Below, one piece after another: positions 1 to 6,582 of a stretch of DNA of 14,647 nt (its first letter is position 1; each line of letters starts with the position of its first letter). The translations under genes and the position numbers were made by a program. The notes under the pieces were generated by a model. That model saw only the letters and a program-made list of their open reading frames with translations. It did not search any database and was not told the origin of the DNA. The stretch is from DATMXS01 sp050260275 (lineage in GTDB: Bacteria > Acidobacteriota > Terriglobia > Bryobacterales > Bryobacteraceae), in assembly GCA_050260275.1 (NCBI GenBank), contig JBLNBX010000212.1, forward strand, positions 1 to 14,647. Direction: 5' to 3'.

Positions 1-904
1 ACCTCGCTGCTGCGGCGCGCCCGAGCGGCTTCAGCAACGCTTCGATGCGCGGGGCGAGCTCGTCGTAGGTCATCTCCCCCGGATGATAGAAACGCACGAT
101 GCCCGCTGCGTCGACGAGTACGATCGTCGGCACGGTGCTTGCTCCAAACGCCCGGAATGCGCCCTCGTCTATGGGCGCGGGCATATTCTTCACAGTCCCG
201 TAGGCGGACTTGCGGACCTCGGCTATATAGGCCGCTTCTTCTGCCGGGCTGGCGTCCTCGCCGCGACGTGTATAGCCGTACCGGCGCGTGGGCGCCACGA
301 TCGCAAGGCCGCGCGGGCCGAAATCGGCTTCGATGCGCGCCAGCTCGGGGGCCATGCCCTTGCAGTCCGGACACCAGTGCGCCCACAGAAAAACGAGCGC
401 CGGGCGCCCGTCAGTGTTCACGCCGCCGATGCGTGGCGCGGGCTTGCCAACTAGGTCCAGCAGGTTCAGGTTCTTCTGGATGCGCGTGGCGATGCTTGTC
501 TCTCCCCAGCGCGCCAGTTCGGCTTTGAGAAACTCAAGCGCGGTATCGCGCTCGCCCCGCTCGGCCATCACTTGCGACTGCACCTCGATTGACGCGCCGA
601 GCGCCGTCGCCAGGCTGCTGTTTTCGTCGAGCTTCCGGCCCTTCAGCACGTCGAGCGCCAGGCGCCGGGTCTCGGCGGCGTAGCTCTCGGCGCGGTCCAG
701 GTCCTTCGCGGCGAGCGCGCCGCGCCCCATCCACGACTGCGCCTCGATCAGTTCCGGCGTGACCCCCTTCTCCGCGCGGTACTGCGCTACCAGCCGCTCG
801 GCTGCGGCAAAATCGTTCTTGCCAATCGCGGCTCGAACGTCCGGAACGATCGCGGCTTGCGCGATGGAATAAAACAGAGTCAAAGCAAGCACCAGCCGTA
901 ACAT
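1..904 (-). CDS. Exported thioredoxin-fold (TlpA/AhpC-TSA-like) protein, 3' end cut by window
   Basis: The frame is open from ATG at 904 to the window edge (301 codons, no stop), so the C-terminus is missing. Residues 1-18 form a signal peptide (MLRLVLALTLFYSIAQA). Residues 20-150 are helical and Ala/Glu/Arg-rich, resembling a TPR-like spacer. A thioredoxin fold follows, with the active site WCPDC (C178 and C181) after the strand ALVFLWAH. A cis-Pro candidate lies in STVPTIVLVDAAG, followed by IVRFYHPGEM. This layout is typical of periplasmic TlpA/ResA-like thiol-disulfide proteins; the redox partner cannot be told. The start is supported by an SD (CGGAGGG, 914-920) 9 nt upstream. The next gene upstream on this strand is more than 570 bp away, so it is probably transcribed alone from its own promoter. 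The family is clear; the exact role is not. Confidence 0.88.
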   Translation of the reverse strand, partial: MLRLVLALTLFYSIAQAAIVPDVRAAIGKNDFAAAERLVAQYRAEKGVTPELIEAQSWMGRGALAAKDLDRAESYAAETRRLALDVLKGRKLDENSSLATALGASIEVQSQVMAERGERDTALEFLKAELARWGETSIATRIQKNLNLLDLVGKPAPRIGGVNTDGRPALVFLWAHWCPDCKGMAPELARIEADFGPRGLAIVAPTRRYGYTRRGEDASPAEEAAYIAEVRKSAYGTVKNMPAPIDEGAFRAFGASTVPTIVLVDAAGIVRFYHPGEMTYDELAPRIEALLKPLGRAAAAR

Positions 905-1117
905 GCAACCCAGCCCTCCGAAGCTCTAACAGCTTACGCGACCAGAATACCGTAGCGTCTGGAACGCGCGGCCAACCGGCGCATTCGGACCCGAAAACCT
1001 GATTCCGCGTTTGCCTCCGCACTTCGTGCGCGGCAGACGAGCGCTTGAGATCCGGGACCCGAAGCCGCGAGAATCCTGGCCCCTTTTCTACCCGCACTGA
1101 ATCAGGCCCTGAAGGGG

Positions 1118-1252
1118 GGAGCCGGACCAGGGGGTCCGGCGCGGGCGAGGGCGCCCGCCCCACTGAGGCGTGGGCTCGGTGGCATAGGGCGCAGTGCTCG
1201 CATCCGGGGGCGGCCTTCAGTCCGCTGCGGAGGTTCAGCTCCGCACACGCCG
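1118..1252 (+). repeat. Family-A composite hairpin repeat, copy 1
   Basis: The unit is about 135 bp and contains three back-to-back hairpins. These are GCCGGACC-AGGG-(G)GGTCCGGC at 1121-1140, GCGGGCG-AGGG-CGCCCGC immediately after it, and TGCGGAG(G)-TTCA-(G)CTCCGCA at 1226-1245. The same order, with the connecting text GGTGGCATAG and GCAGTGCTCGCAT, recurs at 8919-9055 on the same strand, roughly 85-90% identical by eye. The second stem reads GCGGACG/CGTCCGC in the other copy, which is a compensatory change. Confidence 0.8.
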
Positions 1253-1307
1253 GTGTTGCGATCACTGCAGCGCTGAAGGAAGTGGCAAGTCACTGTATGC
1301 GGCCTTT

Positions 1308-1357
1308 CAGCCCCGGAAGGGGCGTCAGAAAGTAGCCCACGGCGCAAGCCGTTGGGA
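1308..1357 (+). repeat. Family-B hairpin repeat, copy 1
   Basis: A GCCCC-GGAA-GGGGC hairpin is followed by the constant link CAGAAAGTAGCCCACGGC and a GCAA loop closing CACGGC with GCCGTTG. The reverse complement of 5898-5946 carries the same text with few changes, so this is a dispersed element in opposite orientation at two intergenic sites. It lies downstream of the minus-strand operon ending at 1477 and could act as a transcript end, but has no T-tract. Confidence 0.75.
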
Positions 1358-1476
1358 CCTCGGGCATTCGGGAAGAAGCCCCGGAGGGGCGGAAGACATT
1401 GGCCTGCGGCGTCGTCAGGTTCACCTAGCAGACCTCTACAGCCACTCGGCCCTCAAAGCGGGCGGGGCTCGGCCGT

Positions 1477-1695
1477 CTATCCGCGCCGCCGGCGCGTCTC
1501 TTTCTCCATCCGGCCCGCCCAGCGCAGGAACCGCAGCATCTCCGAGCGGTGCTCCCACCCGAAGCGAACGAAATCCCCGAATCCGATGCTGGACGCCGGG
1601 GTGCCCCAGTACGTCTCCATGCGCCACCGCACATACGGACTCCGCCACGGCCGCAGCCGGTAGCCGCGCGTTGCGCGCCACAGGAAGCGGATCAC
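1477..1695 (-). CDS. Small Arg/Trp-rich hypothetical protein (72 aa)
   Basis: I do not recognise a named family. The protein begins MIRFLWRATRGYRLRPWRSP and contains 17 Arg and 6 Trp in 72 residues, including RWRMETYWG and MLRFLRWAGRM, and ends in RRRRG. The amphipathic, aromatic/basic pattern does not look like random translation of GC-rich DNA. The chosen start is GTG at 1695, because GGAGG (1703-1707) sits exactly 7 nt upstream. An alternative GTG at 1716 would add seven residues (MQRGGGQ). The gene begins 61 bp after the stop of the SIS-domain gene on the same strand and is probably the last gene of that operon. It could be a nucleic-acid- or membrane-surface-binding accessory protein, but that is only a guess from composition. 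Confidence 0.62.
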   Translation of the reverse strand: MIRFLWRATRGYRLRPWRSPYVRWRMETYWGTPASSIGFGDFVRFGWEHRSEMLRFLRWAGRMEKETRRRRG

Positions 1696-1756
1696 CTGCC
1701 CGCCTCCGCGCTGCACCCGCTCATCTCCACCTCCGCCCCCAACGGCTCCGCGCCCA

Positions 1757-2815
1757 TCACAACGTCTTCGTCACCTTGCTGAGCATGCGCGGGCGGTCCG
1801 GGTCGAGCTCCTTCACCTCCGCCAGGCACGCCGCGAACAACTGGGCAGGCACGATATACGGAACCGGCGTATACAGCTCTTCGGGCGACGAGCCGCGCGG
1901 GACCAGCTTCGCAGGAATCGTGACCGCGCGCGCCGCCGCACGCGCCTCGCGGTTCGCCTCGTCCGTGATCAGCAGCACGTCCGCCTTGAGCGCCCGGAGC
2001 TTGCCGATGATCTCCCTGTTGCCTGGCCACGTAACGCCTGGCGGCGCGAACAGGAAGACCGGAAATGACCGTTCAAGCATGGCGATAGGCCCGTGCAGCA
2101 AGTCCGCGGAAGAAAAACGTTCGGCCACCACGTAGCACGTCTCCATCAGCTTCAGGCTGAGCTCGAAGGCATTCGAGAAGTTCAGCCCGCGGCCCACCAC
2201 CACCGCCTGCTGCATGAACCGGTAGCGCTCCGCGAGCGTACGGATTTCAGGCTCGAGGCTGAGCGCTGCCGTCGTCCACTCGGGAATGCGCCGCAGGTGC
2301 TCCACGCGCACCGCCGCGCCAAGGGCGTACGCAAGCATGTAGAGCATCATTAGCTGGCCCGTGTACGTCTTGGTCGCCGCGACGCTCTTCTCCCGCCCCG
2401 CGCGCACCAGGAACGGGAACTCTGCCAACCCCGCCAGCGTGCTCTTGCCCTCGTTAGTGATGCAGGCCGTCAGCGCGCCCTGCTTCCGGGCCCGCTCGAT
2501 CACGATGTTCGTGTCAGTGGATTCGCCCGATTGCGATATGCCGATGGCCAGCGCTCCGGAAAGGTCCAGGCGGGCGTCGTACAGCGTGAAAGCCGACGGC
2601 GCCGCCAGCGAGACCGGGATGCCGGTGGTTATTTCGAGCAGATAGCGCCCGAACAGAGCGGCATTGCCGGAGGTGCCCCGGGCGGCCAATATCACCAGGT
2701 GCGGCCTGCGCGTCGCCACCGCCTGCCGGAAACGCTCAACGCGCCGTAGTTCGCCCGCGAGCGTGCGTTCAAGGACAGCCGGCTGCTGCCGGATCTCCTC
2801 CAGCATCTTCGACAT
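1757..2815 (-). CDS. Double-SIS sugar-phosphate isomerase/deaminase (GlmS isomerase-like, NagB-II/AgaS type)
   Basis: The 352-residue protein consists of two SIS domains (about 22-170 and 195-340) with no N-terminal glutaminase domain, so it is not a full GlmS. Phosphate-binding motifs are visible: AARGTSGNA (44-52) and ISQSGEST (93-100). The second domain carries ELSLKLMETCYVVAE and LLHGP. Aligned to E. coli GlmS, these keep the isomerase residues Glu481, Lys485, Glu488 and His504 as E218, K222, E225 and H241. The C-terminal PRMLSKVTKTL keeps Lys603 as K347. The likely reaction is amino-sugar-phosphate deamination/isomerisation, as in NagB-II (glucosamine-6-P to fructose-6-P plus ammonia), in the cytoplasm; AgaS- or FrlB-like substrates remain possible. 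It starts 46 bp after the secretin stop, which suggests co-transcription. The SD is weak; ATG at 2806 is an alternative start. Confidence 0.85.
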   Translation of the reverse strand: MSKMLEEIRQQPAVLERTLAGELRRVERFRQAVATRRPHLVILAARGTSGNAALFGRYLLEITTGIPVSLAAPSAFTLYDARLDLSGALAIGISQSGESTDTNIVIERARKQGALTACITNEGKSTLAGLAEFPFLVRAGREKSVAATKTYTGQLMMLYMLAYALGAAVRVEHLRRIPEWTTAALSLEPEIRTLAERYRFMQQAVVVGRGLNFSNAFELSLKLMETCYVVAERFSSADLLHGPIAMLERSFPVFLFAPPGVTWPGNREIIGKLRALKADVLLITDEANREARAAARAVTIPAKLVPRGSSPEELYTPVPYIVPAQLFAACLAEVKELDPDRPRMLSKVTKTL

Positions 2816-2861
2816 CTCGTAACGAGAATAGCCGAAATGTGCCGGCGCGAGCCCGCGCGAT

Positions 2862-4445
2862 CTACAGCGGTATGCGCATCCGGGCGTCCGAGCCCAGCCA
2901 CACGCGCGGCGTCACTATTTCGCCAGGCGGCACGCTCATGATATGGGGCTTAAGCAGCAGGACCACTTGTGACGAACTGTTCTGCCGCTCATTCTTGGCA
3001 AACAGGTGTCTCAGGACCGGCACTGACGTAATGCCCGGCAGCCCCGAGATGGCGCGCGCCTCGTCCGTGCTCATGATTCCCGACAGCACCGCCCACTCGC
3101 CCTGCTTCAGCCTTACTCGCGACTGAAACTGGCGGTTGGCTATCACCGGGATGCCGTTCAGGTAGTTTCCCGTGAGCACCTTGAACTCCGCCTTCACCTC
3201 CAGGCTCACCTCTTCTGTACCGTGCACCTGTGGCTTGATGCTCAGCGTGAGTCCCAGGTTCTCGAAGGTGAAGCTCGGGAAGAAGCCGTACTCGACGCCA
3301 CCGAGCAGCTCGCCTGTCGTGACGGGATACTGGTCGCCCACATGGTACTCTATGGGCTCGCCCTCGGACCCTCGGAGGGCTGCGCGCAACAGCAGCTTCG
3401 AATGCCCCTTGCTCATGTTGGCGAACAACTGGGCGTTGGCGATCCCCATCCCCAGCACCGAGTTGCCGGCCAGGAACTGAGCCAGCGTCTGCACCACGGT
3501 CGGCTTCGCGTTCGGTCCGATCCAGGTGATGGGGAACTGTGTGGGCAGCATCAGACCGTATGCCAGGAAGGCGTTGCGGTCGACCTCGAGAAACTCAACG
3601 TCCACGCCCACCTGCGCGTGCCCGGCCGCAAGCTGTTCGAAAATAAGCCGCGCGGGCCGGACCTTGGACACTCGGTCGCGCAGCAGAACCATGCGGCGCG
3701 TCGTATCGACAGCGAGCTTGGTCAGGTCGAACGTCTGCTGTACGGCGAGCCCCAGTTCCTGCGCTTCCTGCGCGGAGGCGGTATCCGGAAGGGGAATCGT
3801 AACCGCGACGGTCGGCTCCATGTCGGCGCGCTTCCGCGGGGTGTCGGCGGCGACGAATATCAGTTTCTCGCCGAGCGGAACCGTGAACGTCCCGGTGGCC
3901 GCCTGTGCGGCGCGCACAGCCTCCTCGAAGCCGGCGTCCTCAAGCCTGAGCCGCGTGCTCGCGCCGGGCTGGAACTCGCCATCGAAGACCACCTCGAGAC
4001 CCCAGGCGCGCGCGATCTGCTCATAGATTGCCTTCGCGTCGCCCCGGATATCGATGTCGCGGCGCGCCTTCGCGGGTTTCAGTTCCGGAGGCGGCTGAAG
4101 CCGGCTCACGTCCGCCAGGTCGTCGTCTGTGATCTCTGTCGAGAAGCCGGGAACCGGTTCGGGCTCCGGCGGCGCCGGTGGCGCGTCCTTGGCGGCCCTC
4201 GCCGGCACAGGCCGCAGCCTGGCCTTTAGGGCGGCCCTGGTGCGCAGCGCCTGGCTGCGCGCCCAGTGCTCCGGACGGTCCGGGTCCGCCGCAGCAGCTT
4301 GAGCGTAAAGGAGATATGCCCGCACAACATCGTCTTCCGCCTCGGCTTTCTCAGCTTCCCTGGCCAGGTCCTTCGCGCTCGGGACCCCTGCGGCGGCAAG
4401 CGACACCGCTAGCAACCACACCAAGACTGTGCGCGCAGATGGCAC
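2862..4445 (-). CDS. Secretin-domain outer-membrane protein (type II/III secretion or type IV pilus secretin family)
   Basis: With a GTG start at 4445 the product is 527 residues. It has a signal peptide (PSARTVLVWLLAVSLAAAG, residues 2-20), then a helical TPR-like segment (24-72, DDVVRAYLLYAQAAAADPDR). A Pro-rich linker (76-125, PPAPPEPEPVPG) follows. Next come an STN/N0-like domain (about 130-200, IDIRGDAKAIYEQIARAWG) and a second N-type domain (212-290, VAVTIPLPDT...VRPARLIFEQL). The C-terminal secretin domain (about 330-505) includes EYHVGDQYPV, FENLGLTLSIKP, a secretin signature at 468-483 (GLPGITSVPVLRHLF) and the closing strand VVLLLKPHIM. Multimeric gating channels in the outer membrane have this architecture. 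No inner-membrane, pseudopilin or lipoprotein partner lies in the window. The start is uncertain: ATG at 4520 would give 552 residues but puts 25 residues ahead of the signal peptide. No clear SD is seen for either start. Confidence 0.85.
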   Translation of the reverse strand: MPSARTVLVWLLAVSLAAAGVPSAKDLAREAEKAEAEDDVVRAYLLYAQAAAADPDRPEHWARSQALRTRAALKARLRPVPARAAKDAPPAPPEPEPVPGFSTEITDDDLADVSRLQPPPELKPAKARRDIDIRGDAKAIYEQIARAWGLEVVFDGEFQPGASTRLRLEDAGFEEAVRAAQAATGTFTVPLGEKLIFVAADTPRKRADMEPTVAVTIPLPDTASAQEAQELGLAVQQTFDLTKLAVDTTRRMVLLRDRVSKVRPARLIFEQLAAGHAQVGVDVEFLEVDRNAFLAYGLMLPTQFPITWIGPNAKPTVVQTLAQFLAGNSVLGMGIANAQLFANMSKGHSKLLLRAALRGSEGEPIEYHVGDQYPVTTGELLGGVEYGFFPSFTFENLGLTLSIKPQVHGTEEVSLEVKAEFKVLTGNYLNGIPVIANRQFQSRVRLKQGEWAVLSGIMSTDEARAISGLPGITSVPVLRHLFAKNERQNSSSQVVLLLKPHIMSVPPGEIVTPRVWLGSDARMRIPL

Positions 4446-4532
4446 CTGAAAGCATTTGACGAGCCGGGACGCCCGCACGTGCAGGTTTGGCTGGACCGCC
4501 GGGCCTAAATCGAATAGCATCAATAACGGCTC
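4446..4532. promoter_or_regulatory. Divergent intergenic promoter region, secretin / AAA+ ATPase
   Basis: Only 87 bp separate the two oppositely directed genes, so their promoters must lie here or overlap the coding ends. For the plus strand a weak sigma-70-like pair is visible: TGGACC (4492-4497), 17 nt, TAGCAT (4515-4520), which would place transcription start near 4527. No equally good pair was found for the minus strand. The arrangement itself suggests co-regulation. Confidence 0.4.
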
Positions 4533-5789
4533 ATGCTGAGTTTCACTCTCGCCCAACCCGCTTATATCCCGAGAATTCCGGACACGATCGAGGACCTTGG
4601 CATCTCCGCGGCCGTCGTGACCGACCTGATGCTCCGTCGCACCTACATGTCGGGAACCACTACGCTCAGCGCGCTCAGCGAGGCGCTGAAGCTCTCGCCG
4701 ATCATCGTCGAGCAGATCTTCCGCGAATTGCGCCAGCAGCAACTCATTGAGGTTAAAGGCATGGTCGGCAACGACTATACCTTCAGCCTCACGAGCGCCG
4801 GGCGCAACATGGCGCTGGAGCGGTACGAAATCACCCGCTACTGCGGCCCCACGCCCGTGCCGCTGAAGCAGTACCACCGCGCCGTAAAGTGCCAGGCCGC
4901 CCGCGTGCGCACCGATCGCGAGTCGCTCCGCAAGTGCTTCTCGGATCTGGTGCTCGCGGATTCGCTGCTGGACCGCATCGGCCCGGCCCTCATCTCGCAA
5001 AGCTCCATCTTCCTGTACGGCGCCACCGGCGGCGGCAAGACGAGCATTGCCGAGCGCCTGCTGCGCATCTACCAGGACGTCATCGTGCTGCCGTACGCCA
5101 TCGAGGTGGACGGCCAGATCATCCAGCACTACGACCCGGTTGTGCACGAGCGCGTGGAGACTTTCGTCGAGAACCTCGATCCGAGGTGGGTCGTTTGCAA
5201 GCGGCCGTGCGTGATCGCGGGCGGCGAGCTGGTGCCCAGCATGCTCGACCTGCGCCTGGACGACGCCACCGGCATATACGCCGCGCCCCTGCAGCTCAAG
5301 GCCAACAACGGCGTCTTCGTCATCGACGACTTCGGACGCCAGGTCATCGCCCCGCGCGAGCTGCTCAACCGGTGGATCGTGCCGCTCGACCGCCGCGTTG
5401 ACTACCTGATGCTCCGCTACGGCGTCAAATTCCAGATTCCGTTCGAGATGCTCGTCGTCTTCGCCACCAACCTGGATCCCCGCGAGCTGGCCGACGAGGC
5501 GTTCCTGCGCCGTATCCAGAACAAGGTGTACGTGGAGCCGGTGGACGATGCCAGTTTCGACGAGATACTCCAGCGCGTCGTGCGCGCGCGAAACCTTCCG
5601 TGCGACCCGGAAGCGGGGCCGTTCCTGCGCCAGCTCTGCACCACGCTGGGCCCCGGCGAACTGCGCGCGTGCTACCCGGCCGATATCTGCAACATCCTCG
5701 TTTCGATCGCGCTCTACGAGGGCCGCACGCCGGAGGTCAATGCCGAATCCCTGACTCGCGCGGCGAACCTGTACTTCGCGAAGAAGTAG
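4533..5789 (+). CDS. Winged-helix plus AAA+ ATPase
   Basis: The 418-residue protein has no signal peptide and is cytoplasmic. Residues about 40-100 form a winged-helix/MarR-like fold (TLSALSEALKLSPIIVEQIFRELRQQQLIEVKG, then a YTFSLTSAGR wing). The AAA+ module has Walker A GATGGGKTS (163-171, Lys169), Walker B GVFVIDD (260-266, Asp265/Asp266), a sensor-1-like ATN (311-313) and an RR pair (326-327) placed like an arginine finger. A C-terminal lid follows (about 338-415). Related single-domain ATPases are described as predicted ATPases with chaperone activity. The gene faces the secretin gene across 87 bp, so a role in assembling, powering or regulating that channel is plausible but inferred. 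The start is the first ATG of the frame, with only a weak SD. The nearest strong terminator is about 500 bp downstream at 6293. Confidence 0.85.
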   Translation: MLSFTLAQPAYIPRIPDTIEDLGISAAVVTDLMLRRTYMSGTTTLSALSEALKLSPIIVEQIFRELRQQQLIEVKGMVGNDYTFSLTSAGRNMALERYEITRYCGPTPVPLKQYHRAVKCQAARVRTDRESLRKCFSDLVLADSLLDRIGPALISQSSIFLYGATGGGKTSIAERLLRIYQDVIVLPYAIEVDGQIIQHYDPVVHERVETFVENLDPRWVVCKRPCVIAGGELVPSMLDLRLDDATGIYAAPLQLKANNGVFVIDDFGRQVIAPRELLNRWIVPLDRRVDYLMLRYGVKFQIPFEMLVVFATNLDPRELADEAFLRRIQNKVYVEPVDDASFDEILQRVVRARNLPCDPEAGPFLRQLCTTLGPGELRACYPADICNILVSIALYEGRTPEVNAESLTRAANLYFAKK

Positions 5790-5897
5790 CAGCGGCGATC
5801 CGCCCCCACGCGGGGCCACGGCGTAAGAACAGGCGCGGCACATCGGAGGGCCGAAATCTTGAACCCCCTTCGGGGGCTGGCTCCAAGATGCCCGTGA

Positions 5898-5946
5898 TCC
5901 CCACAGCTTGCGCCGTGGGCTACTTTCTGCCGCCCCTTCCGGGCTC
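5898..5946 (-). repeat. Family-B hairpin repeat, copy 2
   Basis: Read on the minus strand, a CCC-GGAA-GGGGC-like hairpin leads into GGCAGAAAGTAGCCCACGGC. A GCAA loop then closes against GCTGTGGG. This matches 1308-1357 almost base for base. The right arm differs (GCTGTGGG here, GCCGTTGGG there) but pairing is kept through a G-T/U wobble. Confidence 0.75.
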
Positions 5947-6061
5947 CAGAGCATGCTAAGCCCGGTAGCACGAAAGCGAAGAGCCTATGCGAAGCGATGG
6001 GACCCCTCGGGGGCGGGCTTGAGCCCTGCCAGCGAGATGTGAACCGGCGTGTGCGGAGTTG

Positions 6062-6143
6062 ATGCGCCATCGCCACAGGGGATAAAGCTCTGGCTAAAAA
6101 GGCGCGTATCGGCACGGCTAAAGCCGTGCCCTGTTACGAACCC
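6062..6143 (+). repeat. Family-C hairpin repeat, copy 1
   Basis: The unit runs from ATGCGCCATCGCCACAGG through the perfect 8-bp hairpin GGCACGGC-TAAA-GCCGTGCC (6111-6130) to CTGTTACGAAC. The reverse complement of 9210-9291 has the same layout, with a different but still fully paired stem. A third, shorter copy is at 9083-9148. Confidence 0.82.
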
Positions 6144-6166
6144 GAACGCGAATTCGAACAGGCCTG

Positions 6167-6186
6167 TGCGGAGCCGAAGCTCCGCA
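6167..6186. repeat. Lone 8-bp hairpin related to family A
   Basis: TGCGGAGC-CGAA-GCTCCGCA is a perfect stem-loop. It uses the same stem as the third hairpin of the family-A unit at 9030-9049, but with loop CGAA instead of TTCA. It lies just after the family-C copy, just as A and C units lie side by side at 8919-9148. Confidence 0.65.
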
Positions 6187-6232
6187 GCAGCCCGCAAGCC
6201 TCGCCACGCTGTGGCTGTGCTAGGATGAGTAC

Positions 6233-6325
6233 ACCCCGATCAGAAGGGGACTGAGAAGTCACAAATCCAGGGTCAAGTCATATTGACACGGCAACGGGCG
6301 CCCTTTCGGGGCGCCCGTTTTCTTT
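6233..6325 (+). ncRNA. Candidate small RNA ending in a rho-independent terminator
   Basis: An extended -10-like box, TGC-TAGGAT (6218-6226), lies about 70 nt before a strong plus-strand terminator, with no ORF between. The intervening sequence could fold: CCCC-GATCAGAA-GGGG and GTCAA-GTCATA-TTGAC. There is no good -35. The alternative is that this is simply the displaced 3' UTR and terminator of the ATPase gene upstream. Conservation is unknown, so this is tentative. Confidence 0.28.
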
Positions 6326-6326
6326 T
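6293..6326 (+). terminator. Strong rho-independent terminator
   Basis: An 11-bp perfect stem, AACGGGCGCCC / GGGCGCCCGTT, with loop TTTCG is followed by a T-rich tail (TTTTCTTTT). The T-tract is only on the plus-strand side, so it serves plus-strand transcription: the ATPase gene at 4533-5789, or a small RNA starting near 6233. Confidence 0.85.
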
Positions 6327-6476
6327 GTCTAGTTGTTCTCTCCCGCGAGTTAACCCGCCATGGACGCAATCGAGTGGCGATGCGGCCAGCCGCTCGCGAA
6401 GGCAACGCCCGATGTGTGGCAGACGCCTGTATCGCGCCGGATGTGCGGAGCGCGTGTGAAGGCAGCCGGCGCCAGG

Positions 6477-6563
6477 TGTGGGGCGGCCCCCCTCGTCCGG
6501 CTTCCCAGGGTCTTCGTGGGGCGGACGCCTTCGTCCGCGCCGGACCCCCTGGTCCGGCTTTCC
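6477..6563 (-). repeat. Family-A hairpin repeat, two partial copies
   Basis: On the minus strand the sequence reads GCCGGACC-AGGG-(G)GGTCCGGC followed by GCGGACG-AAGG-CGTCCGCCCCAC. A more degraded GCCGGACGAGGGGGGCCGCCCCAC unit then follows. These are the first two hairpins of the family-A unit, inverted relative to 1118 and 8919. They lie directly downstream of the GlcG/HbpS-like gene stop at 6583. Confidence 0.72.
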
Positions 6564-6582
6564 GACTTCCCTGGAACGAGCC

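Larger units (their letters stand above)
905..1476. other. Intergenic region with palindromic repeats
   Basis: This 572-bp stretch holds no convincing gene. It contains the SD and promoter zone of the thioredoxin-fold gene (905-960), a family-A composite hairpin repeat (1118-1252) and a family-B repeat (1308-1357). A further GCCCC-GGA-GGGGC hairpin lies near 1378-1390. The open frames here are long only because GC-rich DNA has few stops; their products have no recognisable features. Confidence 0.7.
5790..6582. other. Intergenic region with repeats, terminator and possible small RNA
   Basis: No protein gene is supported in this 793-bp gap. It contains a CCCC-CTTCG-GGGG hairpin (5864-5876), a family-B repeat (5898-5946), a family-C repeat (6062-6143) and a lone hairpin (6167-6186). 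These are followed by a candidate small RNA with a rho-independent terminator (6233-6326) and degenerate family-A hairpins (6477-6563). The stretch 6330-6476 shows nothing recognisable. Confidence 0.65.

Noticed and set aside
534..1265. Minus-strand 243-residue open frame.
   Set aside because: It overlaps the thioredoxin-fold gene in another frame and the repeats at 1118-1252; the Arg/Ala/Gly-rich product has no domain or SD.
1194..2135. Plus-strand 313-residue open frame.
   Set aside because: It crosses repeats and is antisense to the small Arg/Trp gene and the SIS gene; Ser/Arg/Ala-rich without features.
3222..4229. Plus-strand 335-residue open frame.
   Set aside because: Fully antisense to the secretin, which has clear domains.
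4521..5954. The secretin reading frame stays open far upstream, giving a 1030-residue minus-strand frame to 5954.
   Set aside because: The upstream part is antisense to the ATPase gene, has a low-complexity Ala/Arg/Glu/His composition typical of the shadow of a GC-rich gene, and puts a signal peptide in the middle of the protein.
6140..6160. TTCGAA-containing stretches (also near 8796 and 9152) resembling a tRNA T-loop.
   Set aside because: No acceptor, D-arm or anticodon arm could be assembled around any of them.
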